Origin: Vibrio barjaei
Lineage (GTDB): Bacteria; Pseudomonadota; Gammaproteobacteria; Enterobacterales; Vibrionaceae
Reading direction: 5' to 3'
Length of the DNA: 64,000 nucleotides
Assembly (NCBI RefSeq): GCF_001639065.2
Contig: NZ_LQXO02000036.1
Span: forward strand, 41,366 to 105,365
Under the pieces are notes generated by a model. That model made no database searches. It was not told the DNA's origin and saw only the letters and a program-made list of their open reading frames with translations. The translations under genes were made by a program, and so were the position numbers. This document shows positions 17,970-26,601 of this stretch, one piece after another (positions within the stretch are counted from its first letter, which is position 1; each line of letters opens with the position of its first letter).

Positions 17970-18403
17970 TAGCGTCCTTCTCCTAGTCTCAACAAGCCTT
18001 GCTGCATGCTTTTCACATTAGCCAGCACTTCAACGTTGGTTTCAAAGCTGCGAGTTGCCGACATCATATCGGCCATTTCCGCCACCACATCGACACCTGG
18101 GTAGTACACATAACCTTCTTCATTTGCCAGCGGGTTGTTCGGTTCAAAACGCTGATCGGCTTTGGCATCACTTTGCACCACATCAACAATGCGCACTTCC
18201 GCATTCGGATACACATTTTGTCCTGCGGCAAGTTGAGTTTGGCTGTATACCGTGGCAAATACTGGCTTTAGCGCTTTGTAAGCATCATCGGGGTTAGCCG
18301 ACACGGCATCAGCGTTTGCCAAGTTACTTGCCACCGTGTTCAATCGCACAGTTTGCGCTGTCATCGCAGAGCCTGCGATGGAATAGATATCAGTGAATGA
18401 CAT
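17969..18403 (-). CDS. flgC: Proximal rod protein FlgC
   Basis: 144 aa, typical length. It has 'AGSAMTAQTVRLNTVASNLANADAV' at the N-terminus, 'YVYYPGVDVVAEMADMMSATRSFETNVEVL' in the C-terminal half, and a central proximal-rod segment with Pro/Asn. It is 2 bp downstream of flgB and coupled to flgD. Confidence 0.95.
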   Translation of the reverse strand: MSFTDIYSIAGSAMTAQTVRLNTVASNLANADAVSANPDDAYKALKPVFATVYSQTQLAAGQNVYPNAEVRIVDVVQSDAKADQRFEPNNPLANEEGYVYYPGVDVVAEMADMMSATRSFETNVEVLANVKSMQQGLLRLGEGR

Positions 18404-18405
18404 GA

Positions 18406-18768
18406 TTAGCGTCCCTCTATCGCTTTAGCCAAACCACTGAATTTCATATTCATAAAGGTCAGACTGGTTTGGAAATCCATGTTGTTTTGGGTGAACTTGG
18501 CTTGCTCTACACCGAGCTCAACGGTATTGCCGTCTTTACTGTTTTGGTAAGGCACTGAGTATTGCGTCGCAATGTCCAATTTTGGTGTTGGCGTATGCAC
18601 ACCATTCGGATTGGCTTGCTTCATCACGGTGGTAAAACTCAAGTCTTTGGCTAGGTATCCAGGGGTATCGACATTTGCTAAGTTACTAGCAAGCACCTTG
18701 GTACGCTGAACCCGAAAGTTGAGTGCCTGTGGGTGAACTCCCAATGCACTATCAAAACTGATTGCCAT
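18406..18768 (-). CDS. flgB: Proximal rod protein FlgB
   Basis: 120 aa. It is the first gene of the minus-strand rod/hook operon. The N-terminal motif 'TKVLASNLANVDTPGYLAKD' and the C-terminal 'FTQNNMDFQTSLTFMNMKFSGLAKAI' are the FlgB signatures. Shine-Dalgarno AAGGACA precedes the ATG. A sigma-54-like promoter is 39-54 bp upstream, consistent with the LafK-controlled middle class of lateral genes. Confidence 0.95.
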   Translation of the reverse strand: MAISFDSALGVHPQALNFRVQRTKVLASNLANVDTPGYLAKDLSFTTVMKQANPNGVHTPTPKLDIATQYSVPYQNSKDGNTVELGVEQAKFTQNNMDFQTSLTFMNMKFSGLAKAIEGR

Positions 18769-18806
18769 GTCTCTTGTCCTTAAATGGGCGAAGTACCAAG
18801 GGAAAT

Positions 18807-18822
18807 TACAAGATATGTGCCA
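18807..18822 (-). promoter_or_regulatory. Sigma-54-like promoter for the flgB operon
   Basis: Read on the minus strand, TGGCACATATCTTGTA fits TGGCAY-R-N4-TTGCW except that the -12 C is T. It lies 38 bp upstream of the flgB ATG, leaving a leader of about 28 bases. Lateral rod/hook genes in V. parahaemolyticus depend on sigma-54 and LafK, which agrees. Confidence 0.65.
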
Positions 18823-18873
18823 ATTTTTTTATAAAACAAAAACAATGACTTACATATTTATCAGGAAATGGAA

Positions 18874-18890
18874 CTTCCGTTTTACGGAAG
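18874..18890 (+). promoter_or_regulatory. Short hairpin in the flgA leader
   Basis: CTTCCG-TTTTA-CGGAAG is a perfect 6-bp inverted repeat ending 11 bases before the flgA ATG. It could be a leader stem near the ribosome site or an operator; the sequence alone does not decide. Confidence 0.35.
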
Positions 18891-18901
18891 CAAGACGTGA
18901 G

Positions 18902-19624
18902 ATGAGGAAGTGGCTAGGAAGTGCTTTTTTTCTGCTGCTAACTTTACCTTCACAAGCCGAAACTCCGCAAAAAATGACGCCACAAGATGTGGAAATGGCA
19001 GTACAACAGTCAGTCTTGGCGGAGATCGAGCGCACCGCACAGAGACAAAACTGGCAACACTACGAGACCAATCTGGTGATGTTCGTTCCAGAGTCAGCAA
19101 AACATTTAGCGAAATGCCAAGCACCACTGATTATCACCAGCCGAGATAGTCAAGCACTGCCTGTAGGCAACTTAAGACGCAGTGTGCAATGCCAAGATGG
19201 TCACAACGATTGGCGCATCAACACCAGCGCCAAAGTGACCTTATCGCTGCCTGTCGCCGTCGCCAGTCAAACATTAAATCGAGATACTCAGATCACCGCT
19301 GCATCGGTACAACTGGAAACTCGCACTCTCAGTCGCGCCGTTCACTTCGTTGCCGATTTATCACAAATCATTGGCAACCAAGTCTCTCGCCGCATGCGAA
19401 CAGGGCAAATTATTGATGCCAGCTTCGTGGTCAAGCCCCCGCTCGTCGAAAAGGGCAATGAAGTCGTCATCATTGCAGCAAAAGGAAAATTCAATGCCAG
19501 CACGAAGGGCATTGCGTTGGAAACTGGTGGAGCAGGTGAGCAAATCGAGGTGCAAAATAGCCAATCGAAGAAGGTGATTCGAGCTATTGTCTCTGGACTC
19601 AATCAGGTGCATACGCAATTTTAA
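18902..19624 (+). CDS. flgA: P-ring assembly chaperone FlgA
   Basis: 240 aa. It is a periplasmic chaperone for FlgI. The signal peptide from the ATG at 18902 is MRKWLGSAFFLLLTLPSQA, then 'ETPQKMTPQDV'. The C-terminal SAF-like domain carries 'SRAVHFVADLSQIIGNQVSRRMRTGQIIDASF' (split) and 'AKGKFNASTKGIALETGGAGEQIEVQNSQSKKVIRAIV', typical of FlgA. An upstream in-frame start at 18767 would overlap flgB and add a non-secretory leader, so it is rejected. It is divergent from flgB. The gene normally heads flgA-flgM-flgN; here 5.3 kb separate it from flgM. Confidence 0.93.
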   Translation: MRKWLGSAFFLLLTLPSQAETPQKMTPQDVEMAVQQSVLAEIERTAQRQNWQHYETNLVMFVPESAKHLAKCQAPLIITSRDSQALPVGNLRRSVQCQDGHNDWRINTSAKVTLSLPVAVASQTLNRDTQITAASVQLETRTLSRAVHFVADLSQIIGNQVSRRMRTGQIIDASFVVKPPLVEKGNEVVIIAAKGKFNASTKGIALETGGAGEQIEVQNSQSKKVIRAIVSGLNQVHTQF

Positions 19625-19719
19625 TCTTATCCAGACCCAATGCTCACAACTCAATCCATAAGTCCTATCAATACATACCGTCATTCATGTTGTAAATTGC
19701 GATATTCGTTCAAAAATCC

Positions 19720-19797
19720 AACCACCACCTTCTATTTACGCGAGCTATCGTAAAAAGAAAAACAACAGAATTATCCATAAAACAAAAAGTGGTGGTT
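19720..19797 (+). promoter_or_regulatory. Inverted repeat flanking the leader of the lyase-like gene
   Basis: AACCACCAC (19720-19728) is exactly complementary to GTGGTGGTT (19789-19797), which abuts the ATG at 19798 and covers the region where a ribosome site should be. Pairing in mRNA would close the start region with a 60-base loop. No good Shine-Dalgarno is otherwise present. Confidence 0.4.
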
Positions 19798-22700
19798 ATG
19801 AAAAGATCAACCTTTTCTAGGTGCAATGCCATTGGGTTACTAACCCTACTTGCACCATTTTCGCATGCTGCAAATACAATTACCGTTGAGTTTGAAGACT
19901 ATGACTCAGGGGGCCAAAATGTCAGCTATTTTGATAGCAGTACAGGCAATTTTGGTGGTAAATACCGTCAAGATGACGTTGATATTAGAAGCAATGGTTC
20001 GGGCGGCTATGCTATCGGCTGGAGCGACAATGGCGAATACCTAAATTACACGGTGAACATAGAACAAGCGGGAAAATATCGATTAGACGCTTTAGTCGCC
20101 GGTAATACGACCAACTCCATAACACTGAGTTTTCATCTGACCGATGGCAGCCATCTTGGCACTCTAACCTACATACCCAATGTCGCCGATGTGCGCAGCT
20201 TTCAAAACGAAACTCTCTCTGATATCTGGCTTCCACAAGGTGATGTTACGATTCAAGCTCGCTTGCATGATCGAGCCTTGTCATTAGATAACTTTATGCT
20301 CACTTTGGAGCAAGCCGCCTCTCCCGCAGACACTCAATATGGTCCCGGTTCTAGCCTTGTCAATTATGCTAGATTACCTGGCCGCTTTTTCGCCGCAGAT
20401 TACAGCGAATACTTCGATACAACCGAGGGCAATTCAGGTGGAGGTTATCGCCAAGAGGATGTTGATATTCGAGTCAGTGACCAACTCCCCTTGGTGGGTT
20501 GGACTCAACCTCAAGAATATCTAAGATTTGAAACGGCGGTCGCCAAAAGTGGGGCCTATGACGCTGTCTTTTACTTAGCATCTGACAGCAGTAAAGATAA
20601 AACTCTCACCTTGAAAGATGACACGGGTAAAACGCTTGGCAGTCTAGCCTTTAACACCCAAGGTGCTGGTGCCTACAATTTTCAGCCGTTTATTCTGAAA
20701 GGTCTAACCCTACATGAGGGCCGTCAACAATTAGAAATACAATTTGCCTCCAATGGTTTTCGAATTCGGGATATTGAAATTAACGTCTCCCCTGATCGGG
20801 ATGGAGACTGGGTTGGTGATAATACAGATGCCTTCCCTGATGATCCTGCTGCCAGTATTGACAGCGATGGCGACGGTTACCCAGATAACTGGAATGAAGG
20901 GAAAACCCAGCAAGACTCGACCACTTCGCTAACACTAGATGCCTTTCCAAATGACGCCGATGAGCAGCTCGACTCAGATAGTGATGGGGTGGGAGACAAT
21001 GCCGACATTTATCCATTACTTCCCGATCTCTGGGTAGACCCAGTAATGCCAGTGCCAGGCAACATGCAAGCCGAGCATTTTCAATACGCTGAAAATGGCG
21101 AAGCGTACTTTGACTCAACCGCTGGAAATTCAAAAGGCCAGCATCGTTTGGATGTGGATGTCGATATTCAAAACAATAATCAAAGTGATGCGATAGGAAA
21201 CCCGACTTATGGAGTCGCTAACACCGCTGATGGTGAGTGGCTCATATACGACCTTAACGTAAAAGAGAGTGGCTTGTATCAGCTCGAACTCATGGCTGGC
21301 AGTGGTCAAGTCAGCAAACCCGTGGAACTATCAGTTCACATTAACAACATTTTTAACCTCGACTATACGGCCAATGTAGCTAACCCGCGCCTATACCAAG
21401 CCGTCATTTTGAACGCCGACATCCCATTATCAGCAGGAAACCATCAATTAATGCTGCGTTTTGATGACGCAAACGGTGCATCGCTCGATGCCTTCTCATT
21501 AACAAAGCTTGTCGATATGGATGCCGATGGTAGATCAGACGGTCGAGATGCTTTCCCAAACGATCCAACAGAATGGCTGGATAGCGACGGGGATGGTGTA
21601 GGTGACAACAAAGATGCCTTTCCAAATAACCACGCCGCCAGCGTAGATACAGATAGTGACGGCTACCCTGACAGTTGGAACGAGCAATGTAATCTCCAAT
21701 GTCAACTCGACTCAGGGTTAAGAGTCGATGAGTTACCATTCGATTCCGGAAACTATCGCGACAGCGATGGCGATGGTATTGGTGATAATGATGACCAAAG
21801 CGACCAACGCTTCAAACATACTTCATTTGCCACTGAAACCTTGTTGTTTAATCGGTTTGAAATCCAGACCCAATCTAAAACAAACGCGCAAGTCATTGGC
21901 CGAATTCAGCCAGTAACGAATCGCTTTGCTCCAGAGTCTGCGCCTGATGCTAATCTCGCCTTTGTCCTGACCCGCGATAATAGCGATCTTTTTGAGCTCA
22001 CTAATGTTAGAGACAGAGATGGGCGATTATTTGGGGTTCTATCTTTGAAAGACAATGGAAGTGTAAATTGGGATAACAACCACCTGGTAGAGATTGAGTT
22101 ACAGGAAGATGGTATCGCCATAGCCAGAGTAGAAACCCTTGTGGAAGTTCTCAACAAGACGGCTTGGCAGCAGTTTTTTGACCAGTTTTATATCTATGCA
22201 ACAGACGAAGCGTATCGCCTGCACAGTGGTAGAGACTACACCTATGAACTGGTAAACCAACAAATAAACGAACTGAGTGCAAACAATTATCAAGTCCGTA
22301 GCGGCTTTAAAAACAGTGGTTCAGGATGGATAGAAGACACCAGTCTTGCCATTAATTTTTACGACTACCCAAATGAAGACGATCTGGCCGATTACGGCAA
22401 GCAAGTCGTCACACCTTCAATCTTAGCGGATGAGCTTGAACAAAGTGCATTGCACCTAGCCGCCCTGTCTCGCGCTTACACGCACTTGTTTGAATATCAA
22501 TTTGGTTCAGAGCGCTCTTCATTAAAGACGACGTTGCTGAAGGCATTGGAAGCCTGGCTAGATGCATTTCCAAGTTCCGACTTTGGTAATTTTACCGGAG
22601 TAGACTACAACGATACGACCCATGCTTGGCGCTTCACTGATCCCATTTCAGGTGTCCTTATCGCATTAGCGAAAGACATTCATAACGGCATTGGAGAAGA

Positions 22701-24942
22701 GCATAGCCTATCTTTAAGAGTCTTTGATAAAGCCAGTGAATTTCTATCTGAGGTTGCTTTCGACTTGCCTAATAATGAAGCCTCCATCGATTACTTCCGC
22801 TATTTTAATCCCGACGATTTAGCCGCGTCTTCTGGAGCTTGGTCAGATGCCAACCGAGCTCACCGCTTAAGAACCTGGGCTGCTATGATTGCTTTCTTTA
22901 AAGACTATAACCGCCCAATTACCTATAACGCATTGTGGTATCCAGATTATGAAGGCGACCAACCTGGATTAGGATGGCAGTCCGCTGGCACCACAATTTT
23001 ACCCGGCTGGAGCCCTCGAGGTAGTTTTCAGGATTTCAAATTTTGGATTGATAGTAACGGTATTAGCGCGCAAAAATATGGGCAGTCAGGGTTACTTCCT
23101 GATGGCACCATGAGTCATCATGTAGGGTTAAGACAGGATTTAGCTATGTACGCCTACGGCTATGAGTGGCTAACCGAAGAGCCTATTGTATTCGCGTCCT
23201 ATTTAAAAGGGACTGCTTTCGAAGCATCCAAAACACCTTATGAGTTTTCGCTAAATGTCTTAAATTACACAATGCCATGGCTAATCTATGGTGAAGCCAC
23301 TGATTTTCAAGCAACTGGAAGAAGTCACTACCAAGCTCATGTCAGTGATTTCGGCAGCTACATACTATCAAAAGATGCTGAGCTACTGACCAGTTCTGCC
23401 CCAAGCTCAACAGATAACAATATGATTACCACGCTTACACAAATGACTGAGAACATTTTAATGAACTCTCATCAACAATTAGGCGCTAATGCATTCTGGT
23501 CAAATGACTATCTGGTTCATCGCAAAAGTAAGTGGGATGCTACTGACTCACAAACTAAGGAGTGGTTCAGTTCGGTCAAACTTGAGTCGCAGCGAACTCG
23601 AGGGGCAGAAAGCTTCTCAGAAAGTTCATTTGGATTCATGAATGGTCGCGGAGTGCTGCAAATCAAAACCAGCGATAAGGACTACAGTAATATCCGCTAC
23701 GATTGGGATTGGCATCTCCTCCCCGGAGTAACCGAAGCTTGGAGGCAAGACAAATTGCCATTGCAATCCAGCGAATCGGCGGGCAATCCATCGGCATTTT
23801 CATCCGTGTTAACAAACAGCTATCAAACCCCTGATGAAGCCTATTCGATGGCGGCATTCAAGCATGCCAGTGATCACAGCTATACAAGCGTCACGGCGAA
23901 TAAGTCATATTTCTTCCTTGATGAGCTAGTCGTTGCCATGGGTAACCGTATTTATCGGGTACGCGATGATTTGTCCACTACAGGGGCTAACTCGCCAATA
24001 CTCACGGTTATTGACCAAGTCAATTGGCAGACACCTTTTGTCTACAACCCTGGTCAGGGAGAGAGTGTTGGTGTAGGTGGTAGAAAGACTACTCAAATAC
24101 AAACCAGTTGGTCATCCAATCCAGCCAGTGACCCTACCCTTAGTCTAAGTGACCAAGTAATGTGGTTCCATCAAGGAAACAAAGGCTACATTGTCTTACC
24201 GCAAAACGGACAAAAAGTCAGAACTTACTTAAGGGGCGGTGACAGTATTCCGGATTCAGACCCGACGAAACCTGGTACAGAAACAGGTGAGCGCTTAACG
24301 CCACTGCTTATTGCAATAAACCATGGAACAGAGATTGAAGGGTCAGGAGAAAGAAGTCACTACACCTACCTCACATTACCTTTTGTCACTGCAGATGAGA
24401 TGCCACAACGAGTTGAGGAAATCCTTACTCAGTTAGAAGTCCATCAATCACCAGAGCAACAACGAGAAGCTATCTACTACCGGGCTAGCAGTTCTTCACA
24501 CGAGGTTGCACAAATCGTCTTTAGGGCGGCTGGAACACAAGTGTTTAATAATGGGTTAAGTGTGACGAGTAATAAGGCAGCCTTGGTACAAATGGTCAAA
24601 CTCAATGACGGAGAATGGAGCGTGACCGTTACCGACCCCTTTGCGCATGATGATCCAAATGTATCGGCTCCCACAAAACATTTTCAACATATCGCTTTGA
24701 CAAGCCCTAATGAAATTGTTTTGAACGTAAATCTCAAGTTTTCACCGGGGACATACTCATATCTGACTCAAGGTATCAAAAAGCAAGCACTAGCCTCGCA
24801 ACAGGTTTTGGTTTCAAGTATCAATGATGGCACTGAACTGACGTTCCAACTACCGGATGAGGGCGATAGTAGCGACTATCAAGGAAGGGAGAATCTCTAT
24901 CTAGGTATGCCAGCAAGTATCCGCGTCAGCGAGATTAACTAA
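19798..24942 (+). CDS. Secreted multidomain polysaccharide lyase-like protein (PL8 type) with CBM6-like and thrombospondin-3 modules
   Basis: 1714 aa with signal peptide ending 'LAPFSHA'. Order: CBM6-like modules at about 27-165, 185-325 and 420-565; thrombospondin type-3 Ca2+ repeats at about 333-415 and 573-670 (DSDGDGVGDN-type, seven copies); a cadherin-like segment to about 785; then a catalytic region resembling PL8 hyaluronate/chondroitin lyases. Support for PL8: 'DGTMSHH' (1102-1108) with a following 'YAYG', 'TGRSHY' (Arg1175), 'GAESFSES' (Glu1271), and 'YDWDWHLLPG' then 'FFLDELVVAMGNRI', which align by eye with chondroitin ABC lyase His, Arg, Glu and beta-sandwich regions. It probably eliminatively cleaves an acidic polysaccharide outside the cell. 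It sits between flgA and flgM, where nothing flagellar is expected. The exact family and substrate are unproven. Confidence 0.7.
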   Translation: MKRSTFSRCNAIGLLTLLAPFSHAANTITVEFEDYDSGGQNVSYFDSSTGNFGGKYRQDDVDIRSNGSGGYAIGWSDNGEYLNYTVNIEQAGKYRLDALVAGNTTNSITLSFHLTDGSHLGTLTYIPNVADVRSFQNETLSDIWLPQGDVTIQARLHDRALSLDNFMLTLEQAASPADTQYGPGSSLVNYARLPGRFFAADYSEYFDTTEGNSGGGYRQEDVDIRVSDQLPLVGWTQPQEYLRFETAVAKSGAYDAVFYLASDSSKDKTLTLKDDTGKTLGSLAFNTQGAGAYNFQPFILKGLTLHEGRQQLEIQFASNGFRIRDIEINVSPDRDGDWVGDNTDAFPDDPAASIDSDGDGYPDNWNEGKTQQDSTTSLTLDAFPNDADEQLDSDSDGVGDNADIYPLLPDLWVDPVMPVPGNMQAEHFQYAENGEAYFDSTAGNSKGQHRLDVDVDIQNNNQSDAIGNPTYGVANTADGEWLIYDLNVKESGLYQLELMAGSGQVSKPVELSVHINNIFNLDYTANVANPRLYQAVILNADIPLSAGNHQLMLRFDDANGASLDAFSLTKLVDMDADGRSDGRDAFPNDPTEWLDSDGDGVGDNKDAFPNNHAASVDTDSDGYPDSWNEQCNLQCQLDSGLRVDELPFDSGNYRDSDGDGIGDNDDQSDQRFKHTSFATETLLFNRFEIQTQSKTNAQVIGRIQPVTNRFAPESAPDANLAFVLTRDNSDLFELTNVRDRDGRLFGVLSLKDNGSVNWDNNHLVEIELQEDGIAIARVETLVEVLNKTAWQQFFDQFYIYATDEAYRLHSGRDYTYELVNQQINELSANNYQVRSGFKNSGSGWIEDTSLAINFYDYPNEDDLADYGKQVVTPSILADELEQSALHLAALSRAYTHLFEYQFGSERSSLKTTLLKALEAWLDAFPSSDFGNFTGVDYNDTTHAWRFTDPISGVLIALAKDIHNGIGEEHSLSLRVFDKASEFLSEVAFDLPNNEASIDYFRYFNPDDLAASSGAWSDANRAHRLRTWAAMIAFFKDYNRPITYNALWYPDYEGDQPGLGWQSAGTTILPGWSPRGSFQDFKFWIDSNGISAQKYGQSGLLPDGTMSHHVGLRQDLAMYAYGYEWLTEEPIVFASYLKGTAFEASKTPYEFSLNVLNYTMPWLIYGEATDFQATGRSHYQAHVSDFGSYILSKDAELLTSSAPSSTDNNMITTLTQMTENILMNSHQQLGANAFWSNDYLVHRKSKWDATDSQTKEWFSSVKLESQRTRGAESFSESSFGFMNGRGVLQIKTSDKDYSNIRYDWDWHLLPGVTEAWRQDKLPLQSSESAGNPSAFSSVLTNSYQTPDEAYSMAAFKHASDHSYTSVTANKSYFFLDELVVAMGNRIYRVRDDLSTTGANSPILTVIDQVNWQTPFVYNPGQGESVGVGGRKTTQIQTSWSSNPASDPTLSLSDQVMWFHQGNKGYIVLPQNGQKVRTYLRGGDSIPDSDPTKPGTETGERLTPLLIAINHGTEIEGSGERSHYTYLTLPFVTADEMPQRVEEILTQLEVHQSPEQQREAIYYRASSSSHEVAQIVFRAAGTQVFNNGLSVTSNKAALVQMVKLNDGEWSVTVTDPFAHDDPNVSAPTKHFQHIALTSPNEIVLNVNLKFSPGTYSYLTQGIKKQALASQQVLVSSINDGTELTFQLPDEGDSSDYQGRENLYLGMPASIRVSEIN

Positions 24943-24956
24943 GACAACCTCATAAT

Positions 24957-24991
24957 AGGCAAACAAATTGTTTAATACTTTTTGTTTGCCT
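24957..24991 (+). terminator. 11-bp inverted repeat after the lyase-like gene
   Basis: AGGCAAACAAA (24957-24967) and TTTGTTTGCCT (24981-24991) form a perfect stem with a 13-base loop, 14 bp after the stop. No T-run follows, so it is a weak terminator, an attenuator or an operator in front of flgM. A TATACT box lies just beyond at 24999-25004. Confidence 0.4.
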
Positions 24992-25034
24992 GTCGCCCTA
25001 TACTGTTAACGACAATGTAGACAGGAATTTTGTG

Positions 25035-25319
25035 ATGAAAATCGATAAGGTGGCCGGTGGGCACGTCCCCCAAACCAACTTTAATCAATCTAAAACACAG
25101 ACCACTGAAGCTCCGACGCGCAAGACCGTTTCTGAGTCGGCGTTTAATGCCAATACAGCAGCATTGGATAAAGCCCAAGCCGAACTTGCCGCAATGCCGA
25201 ATGTCGATATGGCAAAGGTTGAGGCGGTTCGTAATGCACTGGCGAAAGGTGAGTTGGGACTAGACGTCAAAGCGTTATCACAAGCAGTAATGCGTTTTCA
25301 TACAGGACATGAGTCTTAG
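25035..25319 (+). CDS. flgM: Anti-sigma-28 factor FlgM (lateral)
   Basis: 94 aa. It binds and inhibits the flagellar sigma factor (LafS here) until the hook is finished, then is exported. It is a short, disordered N-terminal half followed by 'AMPNVDMAKVEAVRNALAKGELGLDVKALSQAVMRFH' (split), which matches the FlgM sigma-binding helices. Start ATG 25035 has AGGA upstream; an adjoining GTG at 25032 is equally usable. flgN follows after 41 bp. Its usual promoter upstream of flgA is 6 kb away, so a local promoter or long read-through is needed. Confidence 0.9.
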   Translation: MKIDKVAGGHVPQTNFNQSKTQTTEAPTRKTVSESAFNANTAALDKAQAELAAMPNVDMAKVEAVRNALAKGELGLDVKALSQAVMRFHTGHES

Positions 25320-25360
25320 CCGTTATTAAATGGGCTATGTCTCAGCAAGAGGACAACTAA

Positions 25361-25798
25361 ATGGCAGCAACAAGGACAGAGCTAGTCCAGCAATTTGTGC
25401 TTTCAATCTCTGAAGACATCAAGCTTTATCGCAAGCTATTGGCGCTGCTACAGCATCAAAAAGCGCTGTACTTAAAGTTTGATGGTGAGGCATTGAGTAA
25501 CAACATTCATAACCAACTGCCGATTCTCAAGCAATTAGGAAGCAATGCCAGTAAACGCAGCTACACGTTGCAACAACTGCAATTGCCATGTTCTGAAAAC
25601 GGAGCTAAAAAGCTCATTCGCGCTCTGCCAGCCAAACTATCCGATACTATTGCCAAGCAGTGGCAAATTCTAGAGGCGCTGATTAAAGAGTGTCAAAAGT
25701 ACAATCATGACAATGGACAAAGTTCGGCCGCCTTCCATGAATTGCTCGGGGAGTTAACAGGGCAAGAACAACACTGTTATGGGGAACATGTCAGGTAA
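25361..25798 (+). CDS. flgN: Flagellar chaperone FlgN (lateral)
   Basis: 145 aa, all-helical cytoplasmic chaperone for the junction proteins FlgK and FlgL. The pattern 'ISEDIKLYRKLLALLQHQKALYLKFDGEAL' (split) at the N-terminus and the Gln/Leu-rich second helix are typical of FlgN. Sequence conservation in this family is low, so position after flgM is an important support. Its 3' end overlaps the transglycosylase gene by 20 bp. Confidence 0.85.
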   Translation: MAATRTELVQQFVLSISEDIKLYRKLLALLQHQKALYLKFDGEALSNNIHNQLPILKQLGSNASKRSYTLQQLQLPCSENGAKKLIRALPAKLSDTIAKQWQILEALIKECQKYNHDNGQSSAAFHELLGELTGQEQHCYGEHVR

Positions 25799-26510
25799 CC
25801 TGAACCGCAACATATACTGTTACCACTTACTCTTATGGGTGGGACTTATCTTAGCGTGTCTCTGGTTTCGTCCTAGCTATGCGAATAGTCGCCCGTCAGA
25901 GAGTGCAATTCAGCCCCATTTAGACACTCTAAAGCCTTACCAGAAACAGATCATGAAGAAGTTTGAAGAATTCAACCCTTTGGTCGATGAGATCTTCAAA
26001 CAGCTCTCAAAACGCTCTCTGCCAGACAGTTTGGTTTTAGTTCCCATGCTTGAGTCCTCCTATAACCCTAAAGCTATTTCACCTGCAAAAGCAGCCGGGC
26101 TTTGGCAGCTAATGCCGGCTACTGCGAAACGTTTTGGGCTCACGGTGACTCAGCAGCACGACCAACGTTTTGAAATAGCGCCGAGCACACATGCGGCGAT
26201 GCAATATCTCGACTTTCTGTATAACAAGTTTGACGGTGATATTAACCTGACTCTTGCCGCCTACAACGCAGGCGAAGGGCGTGTACAGCGAGCCATCAAA
26301 AGAGCGGGTAGTCGGCAATTTTCAGATTTACGGCTACCCACTGAGACCACGCACTACGTTCACCGGTTTTATGCTCTACTGGCATTAGTCGACGTGAATT
26401 CACTAAGACAAGATCGCGTGACGACAATGTGGCTATTTGCCAGCGAAACCCATTGGCAACAAGCACCACTTATCGACTTAACACCACTGCCACCCTTGAT
26501 TTCGCTGTGA
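25779..26510 (+). CDS. Lytic transglycosylase (SLT domain, MltD-like catalytic core)
   Basis: 243 aa. A hydrophobic N-terminal segment (about residues 12-34, 'YHLLLWVGLILACLW') leads to the envelope. The catalytic domain follows: 'VPMLESSYNPKAISPAKAAG' with catalytic Glu92, 'AGLWQLMPATAKRFGL' and 'LTLAAYNAGEGRVQRAI', the family 1 lytic transglycosylase motifs closest to MltD, but no LysM repeats. It cuts peptidoglycan between MurNAc and GlcNAc. The gene overlaps flgN by 20 bp, so it is translationally coupled to flagellar genes. FlgJ in this locus lacks its muramidase domain, so this enzyme may open the wall for the rod. Confidence 0.88.
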   Translation: MGNMSGNLNRNIYCYHLLLWVGLILACLWFRPSYANSRPSESAIQPHLDTLKPYQKQIMKKFEEFNPLVDEIFKQLSKRSLPDSLVLVPMLESSYNPKAISPAKAAGLWQLMPATAKRFGLTVTQQHDQRFEIAPSTHAAMQYLDFLYNKFDGDINLTLAAYNAGEGRVQRAIKRAGSRQFSDLRLPTETTHYVHRFYALLALVDVNSLRQDRVTTMWLFASETHWQQAPLIDLTPLPPLISL

Positions 26511-26601
26511 CTAAGCTAACAATCTAAAAATTGCTTGTTCCCATCACCTTATTCACTGGTAAGATGCTGACATTCTAACCTATTCACCCAGACTCACTTT
26601 C

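Noticed and set aside
19625..19797. Transposon-like ends around the lyase-like gene
   Set aside because: Flanking sequences show no transposase, no matching terminal repeats and no target duplication; the AACCACCAC pair is internal to the leader.
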